The position numbers and the translations under genes were made by a program. A DNA stretch of 53,131 bases, taken from the NCBI GenBank assembly GCA_903838675.1, contig CAILZI010000246.1:1-53131 (forward strand), read 5' to 3'. Positions 25,077 to 33,697 of this stretch are shown one piece after another. Numbering within the stretch: position 1 is the first letter of the stretch; each line of letters opens with the position of its first letter. Source of the DNA: an uncultured Verrucomicrobiota bacterium. GTDB taxonomy: Bacteria; Verrucomicrobiota; Verrucomicrobiia; Verrucomicrobiales; Verrucomicrobiaceae. The notes below the pieces were generated by a model. It ran no database searches. It was not told the DNA's origin and saw nothing but the letters and a program-made list of their open reading frames with translations.

Positions 25077-26384
25077 ATGAGCACCACACGCACGCAGGGC
25101 ATATCGCTGATCACGGCTACAGCGGTGGTGGTGGCAAACATGATCGGCACCGGGGTTTTCACCTCCCTGGGCTTCCAGGTGGGCTCCCTGCCCTCCGGCT
25201 TCGTCCTCATGATGCTATGGATCGTCGGTGGCGTGTGCGCCTTCTGCGGTGCGGTGTGCTATGGCGAGCTGGCGGCGGCACTGCCGCGCTCCGGCGGCGA
25301 ATATCACTTTCTCTCGAAGATCTTTCATCCGGCGGTCGGGTTTCTCTCCGGCTGGCTTTCGGTGACGGTGGGGTTTGCCGCTCCCATCGCGCTGGCGGCC
25401 ATGGCCTTCGGCAAATACTTCGCCGGCATCTTTCCCACGGCACCGGCGACGACCTGGTCCCTCGTCATGGTATGGATCGTGACCTTGATCCACGTGGGCG
25501 GCATCAACACGGCCGCCAAGTTTCAAAACACCGCCACCTGGCTCAAGGTCGCGCTGGTCCTCGTGTTTATCGGTGCCGGTTTCTGGTTCGGCAAAGCCCA
25601 GCCAGTGCATTTCCTGCCTGTGTCGGGTGATCTGGATTTGATCGGCAGCACCCCTTTCGCCGTGAGCCTTGTTTATGTGATGTATGCCTACGCTGGCTGG
25701 AATGCCGCCACCTACATCGTCGGAGACATCCGCGACCCGCAGAAAAACGTGCCGCTGGCTATCGCGCTGGGCACGCTGCTGGTGGCAGGCCTCTATCTCG
25801 CGCTTAATGCGGTGTTCCTGCATGTGGCGCCCATGAGCGAGCTGGATGGCAAACTGGATGTCGGCCACATCGCCGCCGTCCACATCTTCGGCGAGACCGG
25901 GGGAAAAATCATGTCAGCGCTGATCTGCCTGGGCCTCGTCTCCAGCATCAGTGCCATGACCTGGGTGGGACCGCGGGTCATGGTAACCATGGGCCAGGAT
26001 CTGCGCATCCTCGCCCCGCTGGCGGTGAGCGATGATCGTGGCGTGCCGGTGGCCGGTTTGTTTGTTCAGCTTGCCATCGTGGTGACGCTGCTGCTCACGG
26101 CCAGTTTTGAAACGGTTCTCACCTGCGTGCAGTTCAGCATTCAGCTCGGGTCCTTTGCCACAGTCGTGGGTTTGATCGTGCTGCGCATCCGGCAGCCGGA
26201 CCTGCCGCGGCCCTACCGCTGCTGGGGCTATCCGGTGACGCCCATCCTGTTTCTCGGCATCAGTTTGTGGATGATGATTTTCGTCGCCAAAAAGCATCCT
26301 TACGAAACACTGGCCGGAATGGCGTTGATTTTGCTGGGTTGGATCTTTTATTTCATCTCACCGCGTACTCCACGCACCCCATGA
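25077..26384 (+). CDS. APC-superfamily amino-acid permease
   Basis: 435 residues and about twelve membrane helices. The family start VVVANMIGTGVFTSLGF near residue 17, CYGELAAALPRSGGEYHFLSKIF near 60, and YAYAGWNAATYIVGDIRDPQKNVP near 200 are the hallmark segments of the APC family (LAT/YjeH-like), which moves amino acids or polyamines across the inner membrane. The substrate is not readable. It is divergent from the coiled-coil gene next to the seven-gene operon, so a link with that operon's amino-acid chemistry is possible but not shown. The stop overlaps the next start by ATGA. Confidence 0.88.
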   Translation: MSTTRTQGISLITATAVVVANMIGTGVFTSLGFQVGSLPSGFVLMMLWIVGGVCAFCGAVCYGELAAALPRSGGEYHFLSKIFHPAVGFLSGWLSVTVGFAAPIALAAMAFGKYFAGIFPTAPATTWSLVMVWIVTLIHVGGINTAAKFQNTATWLKVALVLVFIGAGFWFGKAQPVHFLPVSGDLDLIGSTPFAVSLVYVMYAYAGWNAATYIVGDIRDPQKNVPLAIALGTLLVAGLYLALNAVFLHVAPMSELDGKLDVGHIAAVHIFGETGGKIMSALICLGLVSSISAMTWVGPRVMVTMGQDLRILAPLAVSDDRGVPVAGLFVQLAIVVTLLLTASFETVLTCVQFSIQLGSFATVVGLIVLRIRQPDLPRPYRCWGYPVTPILFLGISLWMMIFVAKKHPYETLAGMALILLGWIFYFISPRTPRTP

Positions 26385-27559
26385 AGAAAACACTCGTTCT
26401 GCTGCTTGTTCTGGCTCAAACCGCCTTCGCCGAGCCCCCCACACCCAATGAGCAGGCGCGTTTCCTCGCCGGCCTGCCGCAGGAAGGCTCCTCGCTGGCT
26501 GGATTGGCGCAGCGCGGTGAATTCAACTCACATGCCAAAGACCTCGATGCCACCTGGGCGGATGCCGAAGCGCGCCAGTTCACCTCGATCCGTGCCTGGG
26601 CGCCGCTGGGCCTGCCAGAGGCTGTCAGCGACACCTCGCCGCTGCTCTATGTCTTCAGCGGCCCGGATTTTCTGCATGCGTACACCTTTTTCCCCAATGC
26701 CTCCGCTTACGTGCTGGCTGCGGTGGAACCTGTGGGCCTGCCACCGGATGTGACGAAACTCAGCGAAGGCGAACTCGGTTCATCACTGCGCAATCTGCGC
26801 AACACGCTCAATGCCTCGCTCAGCTTCAGCTTCTTCATCACGGCGGACATGAAGAAGGACCTGCAGGCCACCAAACTCACCGGCACCCTGCCAGTGCTCT
26901 ACGTCTTCCTGGCCCGCTGCGGCTGCCACATTCAAAACGTGGAAAACATCTGGCTGGATGCCGAAGGAAAAATTGTGACTGACAAGCCCACCAAAACCTC
27001 AGGAGTACGCATCAACTTCCTCGGTGCCCAGGGCAAGCAGCAGACCCTCTACTACTTCTCCACCAACATCTCGGGCTGGGCGCTCAAGCAGGACGCCTCC
27101 TTCCTGCGCTTCTGCGATGGGCTCGGCACCATGAACGGCTTCACCAAGTCCGCCTCCTACCTGATGCACATGGATGAGTTTCACACCATCCGCGACTACC
27201 TCCTCACCCACTGCCACACCATGACGCAGGATGATTCCGGCATCATGTGGAAGGACTTCCCCCGCGACTCCTGGGACGTGAAAGCCTACGGCTGGTATCC
27301 GGGCCCGATCCCCCTCTTCAAGCAGCACTTCCAGGCCGATCTGGCCGAGTACTTTCGCACCACCGAAGTCCCCGCGCTCCCATTCGGCATCGGCTACCAA
27401 TGGCGGCCCAAGCACAGCACACTCATCTACGGCGTGTCCAAAACCATGGTGCGCAAAGCGATCCCGGTGGTGGAGCAGACACCAGCTGTAGCCCCCACCG
27501 CAACGCCTCCAGTTCCAATTCCAGTTCCAGCTCCGAAAGCCTTGCCTGTGGCGCAATGA
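26381..27559 (+). CDS. Secreted protein of unknown function
   Basis: 392 residues with a signal peptide (LVLLLVLAQTAFAEPP). It has no motif I recognise; two Cys stand close in LARCGCHIQNVENIW and Trp and Tyr are common, suggesting a folded extracytoplasmic domain. The C-terminus is a short proline tail of Val-Pro repeats, built from a repeated GTTCCA-type DNA unit. The ATG at 26381 overlaps the permease stop (ATGA), so both are probably translated from one transcript. Confidence 0.65.
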   Translation: MKKTLVLLLVLAQTAFAEPPTPNEQARFLAGLPQEGSSLAGLAQRGEFNSHAKDLDATWADAEARQFTSIRAWAPLGLPEAVSDTSPLLYVFSGPDFLHAYTFFPNASAYVLAAVEPVGLPPDVTKLSEGELGSSLRNLRNTLNASLSFSFFITADMKKDLQATKLTGTLPVLYVFLARCGCHIQNVENIWLDAEGKIVTDKPTKTSGVRINFLGAQGKQQTLYYFSTNISGWALKQDASFLRFCDGLGTMNGFTKSASYLMHMDEFHTIRDYLLTHCHTMTQDDSGIMWKDFPRDSWDVKAYGWYPGPIPLFKQHFQADLAEYFRTTEVPALPFGIGYQWRPKHSTLIYGVSKTMVRKAIPVVEQTPAVAPTATPPVPIPVPAPKALPVAQ

Positions 27560-27564
27560 GACGC

Positions 27565-28560
27565 TCAACTTGGCGGAGCAAATAACAGCTTCAGCATCTC
27601 CGCATCATTTGGCTTTGAATCCTTCGCCAAGCGCACGATGACGAGCTTCAGCGATGGCACGATGTACAACCGCTGGCCGTAGGAGCCGATGCAGGCGATG
27701 AGGTCGGCGGGAGCGGCACGGCTGAGGCAGGCGTTGCGCCAAGACTGCTGGTGCCATTTTTTGTCGAGCATGGCCTCCGCATCCACCTCGTGGGCGGCTC
27801 TGGATTCGGCGGCGTGGTTGTTCCAGAAGCCAAAGGCAAAGGCGGCATTGGCGCTGCTGCCCTGAAGTTTCATCAGCACGTCTTCGTGCTTGAGCATCCA
27901 CGTGCCCAGTTCCGACCACTGGCGTGCCGTCTGCATGAAGCCTGCGGCAAGCAGCGGAGCACCGCGCTGATCCGGCAGGTAGCGCTGCGAGCCGAGGCCA
28001 AGCGGACCGAGCACCTTGCGCTCCAGGTAACGGGTGGGGGTTTGCCGCCGCTGCAGTTTGCGTGCGAGCAGCTCATGAAACACCTGCAGCGCAGCAGGAC
28101 CATAAATGAAAGACTTGCCGGGTGCCGCCACCGCCCCGGCCTTCAACGCTGCGGCAGTACGATCTGAATAAGTGTTCTCGTGCAGTCCAAACATCGGCTC
28201 CAGTCCGTGGCTGAAATCGAGCAGCTGCCGCACGGTGATGTGTTTCTTGCGCGGGTCGCCCTGCCATTCGGTGATGGTGTCGGCGACGTGTTCATCAAAC
28301 TCAAACAGTCCGTCTTTTTCAGCCGCAAAAGCGGTGAGCCCCCAGAAGGCCTTTGTGCCGCTGTAGATGCGGTGCGGTTCATATTTCGTATGCCCGTTCG
28401 TGTAGGATTCGTGCAGAATTTTGCCGTTCTGTTTGATCAGCAGGGCATGTCCGCCGTGCGCAGCGGAATAAGCCGCCGCAGCCTGAATGCCCTGCGGTGG
28501 CAGCGCCGTCGCTGCAGGGGAGGCCGTGAAGAAATGCAGGAATGCCAGCAGGGGCTTCAT
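27565..28560 (-). CDS. Serine hydrolase of the beta-lactamase (class C/esterase) fold
   Basis: 331 residues with a signal-like N-terminus. The nucleophile motif SxxK is SGTK in IYSGTKAFWG near residue 68; the second motif, normally YxN, reads YGP in SFIYGPAAL; the third motif is unclear. Loss of the Asn suggests an esterase or peptidase more than a true beta-lactamase, as seen in related esterases. It is the last minus-strand gene before the plus-strand regulator and converges on the preceding secreted-protein gene with five bases between stops. Confidence 0.78.
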   Translation of the reverse strand: MKPLLAFLHFFTASPAATALPPQGIQAAAAYSAAHGGHALLIKQNGKILHESYTNGHTKYEPHRIYSGTKAFWGLTAFAAEKDGLFEFDEHVADTITEWQGDPRKKHITVRQLLDFSHGLEPMFGLHENTYSDRTAAALKAGAVAAPGKSFIYGPAALQVFHELLARKLQRRQTPTRYLERKVLGPLGLGSQRYLPDQRGAPLLAAGFMQTARQWSELGTWMLKHEDVLMKLQGSSANAAFAFGFWNNHAAESRAAHEVDAEAMLDKKWHQQSWRNACLSRAAPADLIACIGSYGQRLYIVPSLKLVIVRLAKDSKPNDAEMLKLLFAPPS

Positions 28561-28577
28561 GAGAGATGAGTAACAGA

Positions 28578-28702
28578 AAATGACGAATGACGAAACCCGA
28601 ATGACAAAATAAACCCACATGCCAGGCCAGCGTTCCGCTTGATCATTGGGGCATTCTGACTTCGTGGTTCCTTGGACATTCGGATTTACTCATTTGTCAT
28701 TT
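28578..28702. repeat. Imperfect inverted repeat of TGACGAA-type units in a divergent promoter region
   Basis: Two 26-base arms, 28578-28603 and 28677-28702, match in inverted orientation at 22 of 26 positions and are separated by 73 bases. Within each arm a TGACGAA-like unit occurs twice. A related 18-base segment (17 of 18 identical to 28588-28605) lies at 48437-48454, so this looks like a dispersed REP-like family. It occupies the space between the serine hydrolase and the response regulator. Confidence 0.6.
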
Positions 28703-28750
28703 CAACAGGTGCCGGTGGACAAGCCGTCATCTCGCCGCATCGTCCGCCGC

Positions 28751-29422
28751 ATGCGCATTCTCCTCGTCGAAGACCAGGCCAAGCTGCTTTCCTTTGCCAA
28801 GAAGGGGCTGGAGGAGCAGGGCATTCAGGTGGACGCCATCAGCGATGGCGATGAAGCTTGGGAAATGGCCACGACCGTGCCTTATGACGCCCTAGTGCTC
28901 GACATCATGGTGCCGGGCCGCGACGGCCTGAGCATCCTGCGCGGCCTGCGCGAAAAGCGCAACAATGTGCCCGTCATCCTCCTCACCGCACGCTCCACGC
29001 TGCCAGAAAAAATCGAAGGTCTGAACCTCGGCGCGGATGATTACATGACCAAGCCGTTCTTCGTCGAGGAACTGGCCGCGCGCCTGCACACCGTGGTGCG
29101 CCGCAAGGCGGGAGATTCCAGCCACCTGCTGCGTGTCGATGATCTCTGCATCAACCTGCTCGAACGCAAAGTCAGCCGCGCCGGTGCAGACATCGAGCTG
29201 AGCACGCGCGAGTTTGAACTGCTGGAGCACCTCATGCGCAGCCCCGGCCGTGTGTTTGGCCGCATGCAAATTTATGAGCATGTCTGGGGCTACAACATGG
29301 ACCCCGAAACCAACCTCGTGGAGGTGTACATCCAGCGCCTGCGCTCGAAGATCGACAAAGACCACGACAAAAAGCTCATCCGCACCGTGCGTGGCGTGGG
29401 TTATGCGCTGGGTGGCGGCTGA
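28751..29422 (+). CDS. OmpR-family response regulator, no partner kinase nearby
   Basis: 223 residues. The receiver domain has the acidic pair in VEDQ, phospho-acceptor Asp51 in LVLDIMVPGRDG, and DYMTKPF with the conserved Lys. The DNA-binding winged helix from about 130 has LSTREFELLEHLMRSPGRVF and ends RTVRGVGYALGG. The frame is open further upstream, but the ATG at 28751 starts exactly at the receiver domain. OmpR-type regulators are usually followed by their histidine kinase; here the next gene is a membrane protein with a voltage-sensor-like segment and no kinase. Confidence 0.9.
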   Translation: MRILLVEDQAKLLSFAKKGLEEQGIQVDAISDGDEAWEMATTVPYDALVLDIMVPGRDGLSILRGLREKRNNVPVILLTARSTLPEKIEGLNLGADDYMTKPFFVEELAARLHTVVRRKAGDSSHLLRVDDLCINLLERKVSRAGADIELSTREFELLEHLMRSPGRVFGRMQIYEHVWGYNMDPETNLVEVYIQRLRSKIDKDHDKKLIRTVRGVGYALGGG

Positions 29423-29456
29423 TGCGGAAGGAAATACCACTCTAACGAGGTCATAA

Positions 29457-30401
29457 ATGACGTCCCTTGATTGCCAATCACCGCAGGCTGAATCTAGCAT
29501 GCCCCACATGAGCGCTACGAGCACGTCCGGCCCGGTTCCCCAAGGTGGTACTATCCGCCACGGCCTGATGCTCGTCGTCGCGATCGCTTTTCTTTTCGTG
29601 ATCGGCCTGGTGCTGCCGCAAGGTGACAGCGGCGAGGCATTTCGCACCTGGTTCATGGCGTCCCCGCTGTTCCTTCCACTTATCATCACCCTGTGGGCCA
29701 TCGTAATCATCGAAGGCATCGCCGGATTGTTTGTCACGCATGATGCCCTGCCTGCGCGCCTCAAGCGCCTGCTGCTCACTGCTTTGCTGCCGCCGCTGCG
29801 CATGATCACCGCCAGCAGCAAACCACGCGGCTGGCTCTGGCTGCCCGGCATCGGCTGGAAGCCTGTTGGGGAGGAGACCTCCGAACAGCTTGAGCAAAAG
29901 CTCGCACTGCCAATGGTCATTCTCACACTGCTGGTGCTGCCTGTGCTGGGGGCTGAACTCACCGGCGGAGAAACACTGGACAACCATCCGCGCATGGCTC
30001 TGGCCACGCACCTGACCACCTGCGTCATCTGGATCGGCTTCACCATGGAGTTCCTCTGGATGGTTGCCGCCGCCCCCAGCAAAGTGACCTATTGCCTCAA
30101 GAACTGGATCAATCTCGTCATTATCCTGCTGCCGCTCGTCGCCTTCCTGCGGATGCTGAACATCTTCCGCTTCACCCGCATGCTGCGCGCTGGAAAGCTC
30201 CTCCGAGCCTACCGCCTCCGTGGACTATGGACACGGCTCTGGCGGCTGGCGCTGCTTTTCAATCTCCTCGACCGCCTCCAGCAACGCGACCCGGCAAAAT
30301 ACTGCGACATCTTGGAAAAGAAGATAGCTGATCTCGAAGAAGAGCTGGCCAAACTGCACGCCAAACTGGCTGAGCAACGTAAAAAAGTGATCCGAGAGTG
30401 A
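29457..30401 (+). CDS. Voltage-sensor-like membrane protein without pore, C-terminal coiled coil
   Basis: 314 residues and about six hydrophobic segments. The last four resemble a voltage sensor: an S2-like helix with TMEFLWMVAAAPSK, an S3-like helix NWINLVIILLPL, and an S4-like helix with Arg/Lys at every third position (RFTRMLRAGKLLRAYRLRG). After S4 there is no pore helix and no selectivity filter; instead a short helix leads to a coiled coil (ILEKKIADLEEELAKL). The S3 acidic residue usual in voltage sensors is absent. The layout recalls proton channels of the Hv1 type, but with two extra N-terminal helices. The ATG at 29457 has GAGG six bases upstream. Confidence 0.65.
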   Translation: MTSLDCQSPQAESSMPHMSATSTSGPVPQGGTIRHGLMLVVAIAFLFVIGLVLPQGDSGEAFRTWFMASPLFLPLIITLWAIVIIEGIAGLFVTHDALPARLKRLLLTALLPPLRMITASSKPRGWLWLPGIGWKPVGEETSEQLEQKLALPMVILTLLVLPVLGAELTGGETLDNHPRMALATHLTTCVIWIGFTMEFLWMVAAAPSKVTYCLKNWINLVIILLPLVAFLRMLNIFRFTRMLRAGKLLRAYRLRGLWTRLWRLALLFNLLDRLQQRDPAKYCDILEKKIADLEEELAKLHAKLAEQRKKVIRE

Positions 30402-30421
30402 TGTTCTGGGCCTTCCTCCAA

Positions 30422-30451
30422 TTGACACCTTTGCCGTCCAAGGATTATAAT
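30422..30451 (+). promoter_or_regulatory. Consensus sigma-70 promoter
   Basis: TTGACA at 30422-30427 and TATAAT at 30446-30451 are both perfect, with an 18-base spacer. Transcription should begin at about 30458, directly at the presumed start of the following gene, which would then have almost no leader. A small palindrome AATTA-CCA-TAATT (30449-30461) overlaps the -10 box and could be an operator. Confidence 0.8.
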
Positions 30452-30458
30452 TACCATA

Positions 30459-31958
30459 ATTGACGCTTCGGTTCTTCTCCCTGCTCTGCCTAGGCTGCTA
30501 TTCAGCACTTGGCTGCTTTTCCTTGTTTGTGCCGCATCTTCTGCCTTCTCACAGCAACTACCTCCACAGGTTGTCGAGCAGTCACAGCGTGAATCACAGT
30601 CTCCAGATGAGCGCGAAAAGCACGACAACTTCCAGGCGGCTGCCAAATATTGGTACGCCAGCCGCAATCCGAAGCACCTCGAAGACATGGACGACGCGCT
30701 CAAAAGCGTGCTGCCCAAGGCCTCCAAGCTATCTTCCTTCATCGACAATTTCCAGACGTGGGAGGAAGCGCAGAGCTACAAGGCCTACCACGATGCAGGC
30801 GCCATCCTGCTGGCCAAAGCCTACACCTGCCTCTACTACGGCGATGTCAAAAGAGCCGCCCCGGCCATCGAGCTCATCGAGACCAAGTTCCCATACTCGA
30901 TGACGCTGGCGGACGACCGCAGTTATCTCTGGGTGCGCAGGGCGCTGCGCTACCACGAGCACTGTTGCATGCTGTATGCTGCCATGAGCCTCAAGGTGGT
31001 GGGGAAAATCCACTTCCCGCATGAACGCGATGAATTCGATGGCCCTCAGCAGCGCAAAGCCATTGAACACATGGCCGTGCTGCGACTGCGCGAGGGCAAC
31101 ATCGAGAGGCTGGAGCATTTCTTCACCGCCATCAATCACAGCGAACTCCAGACATCCGGTGGCGACTGGGCCCTGGACATCATCATGAGCGCCATGCGCC
31201 CACTGGATCAGGACTACCAATCCGAGGCCTCGTGGCGCGAGATAAATGACGCAATCCAGATATGGAAGAAGCAGAAGCCCACCTCCGTTTTTGCTCGCCT
31301 CGCCGAGGCACGCTACCTCTTTAACTACGCCATGTTCAAGGCGAAACATGGCGGATCCTTTGCAGCGATCCGCGAGGCATCCGAGCGTGGCTTGCAAATG
31401 ATGCATGACATTCCCAAAATCGGTCCGGCCTGGTATGACACCATGCTGCGCCTTCAGGCATTAACTGGCCGCCCGCCGGATGAAGTCGGCACGGTCTTCA
31501 AGGAAGGCCTGATCAAATACCCAGACTATGCGCCTCTCGCCATTGCCTTGGGCAGAGGTTTCGTAGATGAAGGCGAGACTGGCCGCCAGATCTGCGCCCA
31601 GATTTTGGAAGAGCTCCAATCCTCCTCCAAAGGCGGCCTGGCGGCACAGATGTTACGCCGCATCTATTTCGATGGCGATCTTCCAGCCATCCAGCCCCGC
31701 CTCAACCTTGACACTGTCCAGCTTGCGATCCGCGCCGCCATCACACAGTGGCCCGACAGCTATGAGCTCCGCAGCGACCTCGGCCTGCTTGCCGTCACCA
31801 TTGGCCACCGTGAACTGGCCGCCGAAATCATGCAAGGCATGAGCAATAAGTGGTGCCGAGACACCTGGAATGGTCGTGAAGACATCGCGATCATGCTCAC
31901 GAGTCCCTCCGCTCTGCCGCCGCAACGGGTGGATCCTGCTCGCAAAACAACTCTCTGA
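30459..31958 (+). CDS. Secreted helical-repeat (TPR-like) protein with unresolved start
   Basis: The main frame runs to 31958 and is coding from at least 30495: it shows a signal peptide core LLFLVCAASSAFSQQ and continues without a break into a helical-repeat body (KAYTCLYYGDVKRAAPAIELIE, LAEARYLFNYAMF, LGLLAVTIGHRELAAEIM). No ATG, GTG or TTG precedes the signal in this frame; the first ATG at 30687 would discard it. I draw the start at the ATT 30459, one base before a TTG in the next frame at 30460 that also reads a hydrophobic leader. Either a rare start codon or a one-base frameshift near 30460-30500 explains this. Function unknown; protein interaction is likely from the repeats. Confidence 0.6.
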   Translation: MDASVLLPALPRLLFSTWLLFLVCAASSAFSQQLPPQVVEQSQRESQSPDEREKHDNFQAAAKYWYASRNPKHLEDMDDALKSVLPKASKLSSFIDNFQTWEEAQSYKAYHDAGAILLAKAYTCLYYGDVKRAAPAIELIETKFPYSMTLADDRSYLWVRRALRYHEHCCMLYAAMSLKVVGKIHFPHERDEFDGPQQRKAIEHMAVLRLREGNIERLEHFFTAINHSELQTSGGDWALDIIMSAMRPLDQDYQSEASWREINDAIQIWKKQKPTSVFARLAEARYLFNYAMFKAKHGGSFAAIREASERGLQMMHDIPKIGPAWYDTMLRLQALTGRPPDEVGTVFKEGLIKYPDYAPLAIALGRGFVDEGETGRQICAQILEELQSSSKGGLAAQMLRRIYFDGDLPAIQPRLNLDTVQLAIRAAITQWPDSYELRSDLGLLAVTIGHRELAAEIMQGMSNKWCRDTWNGREDIAIMLTSPSALPPQRVDPARKTTL

Positions 31959-31971
31959 GCCAAGGGCCCGT

Positions 31972-32652
31972 TCACTGACCCAGGCTCAGATACTCGCGCA
32001 CGGTGTGGTTCATCGCCCGGCGTGCAGGGGGAAAGCACTCAGCCACTTTTTCGAAGGTCTCCTCCATGGCAAACTCATCCGCCAGCACGTGCTTGCGGGC
32101 CGCATCGAGATGGCTCACCACCACTTGCTCGTAGTAGTCCACATCCGGTGCGCCGCGCCTTGCGGCACGACGGTGTAAAAAGTCAGGGTACAGGCAGGTC
32201 AGCACCAGGAACTGGTTCGCGCACTGCACATGCAGGAAGAACTTGTGGTGGCGGCTCGCATTCTCGATCGCCTCCAGGTAATCAACACTGTAAAGACTGT
32301 CGATGCTGTGATTGATGTCCTCCGGACCTTTTGTCGGGGAGCAGCCGAAGTCCGCGCAGACCACGGCCATGTAGTCCGCCACCGCCATTTCCTTGATGCC
32401 AAATTCCTTCAGCGAATGCCGCACCACGATGAAGAAGAACAGCTCCGGCGAGAGAATGGCCGCCTTGCGCGAAAGGATCGCCGCATCGAAGAGCTTGTCG
32501 TTGTCGAGGATGATCGGCACAGCGTCCGGATCGTCCATCATTGCCTTGAAGCCCTCCTTGCCGCGCTCGGTCAGCGCCAGGGTGTCTCGAATGAAATTCC
32601 AATCCGTCGGGGTAAAACGGAACCAGCAGCCTGGGCGAGGGAAGCGCGTCAT
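31972..32652 (-). CDS. Cytoplasmic protein of unknown function
   Basis: 226 residues, no signal peptide, mostly helical by composition, with several Cys and His (LHVQCANQFLVLTCLYPDF, ADFGCSPTKGPEDINHSIDS). I recognise no domain. The start at 32652 is chosen because the extra 12 codons up to the ATG at 32688 use A/T-rich codons unlike the rest of the gene; no ribosome site supports either. It converges on the helical-repeat gene with 13 bases between stops. Confidence 0.6.
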   Translation of the reverse strand: MTRFPRPGCWFRFTPTDWNFIRDTLALTERGKEGFKAMMDDPDAVPIILDNDKLFDAAILSRKAAILSPELFFFIVVRHSLKEFGIKEMAVADYMAVVCADFGCSPTKGPEDINHSIDSLYSVDYLEAIENASRHHKFFLHVQCANQFLVLTCLYPDFLHRRAARRGAPDVDYYEQVVVSHLDAARKHVLADEFAMEETFEKVAECFPPARRAMNHTVREYLSLGQ

Positions 32653-32806
32653 GGAGATAAGTTGTGAACTGTCAGCTACCTTTAGCATAACGAATGCCAG
32701 TTAAGTTAAAGCTTTGGACGGAGGGTTCGTCTGGATTGTTCAAATCACAGGTTCATCAGCTTATTAAAAGGCTTTGGCGCACCCTCGCTTCGTGCTAAGC
32801 ACAGCC

Positions 32807-33592
32807 ATGCCCAGAACCGACGGCCGCACTCCCGACCAACTCCGCAAAATTGAATACGTCCTCGACGTCGCCCCGCACGCCGCGGGCTCCGTCCTCATTG
32901 CCTTTGGCAACACCCGCGTCATCTGCACCGCCTGCATCAATGAGGAAGTGCCACGCTGGATGAAGGTGCAAAACGTCAAAGGCGGCTGGCTCACCGCCGA
33001 GTACTCCATGCTTCCGTACTCCACGCTCGAGCGCAAAGACCGCGAAAGCTCACGTGGCAGGCCGGATGGCCGCAGCACGGAAATCCAGCGCCTCATCGGC
33101 CGCAGCCTGCGTGCCGTCGTTGATCTCGAAAAACTCGGCCAGCGCACTCTCTGCGTGGATTGTGACGTGCTGCAGGCCGACGGTGGCACCCGCACCGCCG
33201 CCATCACCGGTGCCTGCATCGCGGTCGCCGTCGCGTTCAACCGATTGCTCGAAAAAGGCAAGATCACCCGTCAGCCGCTCAAGAAAAAAATCGCCGCCGT
33301 CAGCGTCGGCATTGTCAAAGGTGAAACCCTTCTCGACCTCTGCTACACCGAAGACGCCGCCGCCGATGTGGACAGCAACATCGTCCTTACTGAGGACGGC
33401 GAGTTCGTCGAAATTCAGGGCAGTGGTGAAGAAGCCACCTTCACCGAGGCGCAGCTGCATTCCATGCTCGAATACGGCCGCAAAGGGATCAAGGAACTCA
33501 TCACCCTCCAGGACGCCGCCATCGCCAGCGCCATGAAGCCCGCTGAAGGCAAGGACCTGCAAAAGCTCGCCGAATTCTTTGGCAAACGCTGA
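32807..33592 (+). CDS. rph: Ribonuclease PH
   Basis: Phosphorolytic 3'-to-5' exoribonuclease that trims tRNA and rRNA ends. The 261-residue protein starts RTDGRTPDQLR, has ERKDRESSRGRPDGRSTEIQ with the phosphate-binding Arg residues, LIGRSLRAVVD and DVLQADGGTRTAAITGA. It is about 20 residues longer than usual at the C-terminus (KPAEGKDLQKLAEFFGKR). The ATG at 32807 gives the family N-terminus; the upstream open frame from 32774 adds 11 unrelated residues. Confidence 0.95.
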   Translation: MPRTDGRTPDQLRKIEYVLDVAPHAAGSVLIAFGNTRVICTACINEEVPRWMKVQNVKGGWLTAEYSMLPYSTLERKDRESSRGRPDGRSTEIQRLIGRSLRAVVDLEKLGQRTLCVDCDVLQADGGTRTAAITGACIAVAVAFNRLLEKGKITRQPLKKKIAAVSVGIVKGETLLDLCYTEDAAADVDSNIVLTEDGEFVEIQGSGEEATFTEAQLHSMLEYGRKGIKELITLQDAAIASAMKPAEGKDLQKLAEFFGKR

Positions 33593-33600
33593 TCGCAGAA

Positions 33601-33692
33601 GTTTGCGGTGGTTTGCAATCGTTTACGGTTGTTTGCATTGGTTTGGCAAAACCAACGTCAACAATCGTAAACAACAGTCAACCACCGTAAAC
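33601..33692. repeat. 92-base hairpin: 44-base arms around a GGCA loop
   Basis: The arms 33601-33644 and 33649-33692 are complementary at 34 of 44 positions, plus four possible G-U pairs in RNA, with a four-base loop. Each arm is built from GTTTGC/GTTTAC-type units spaced about ten bases apart. It begins eight bases after the rph stop and ends five bases before the deacetylase ATG, so it fills the whole gap. Confidence 0.85.
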
Positions 33693-33697
33693 TCAGC

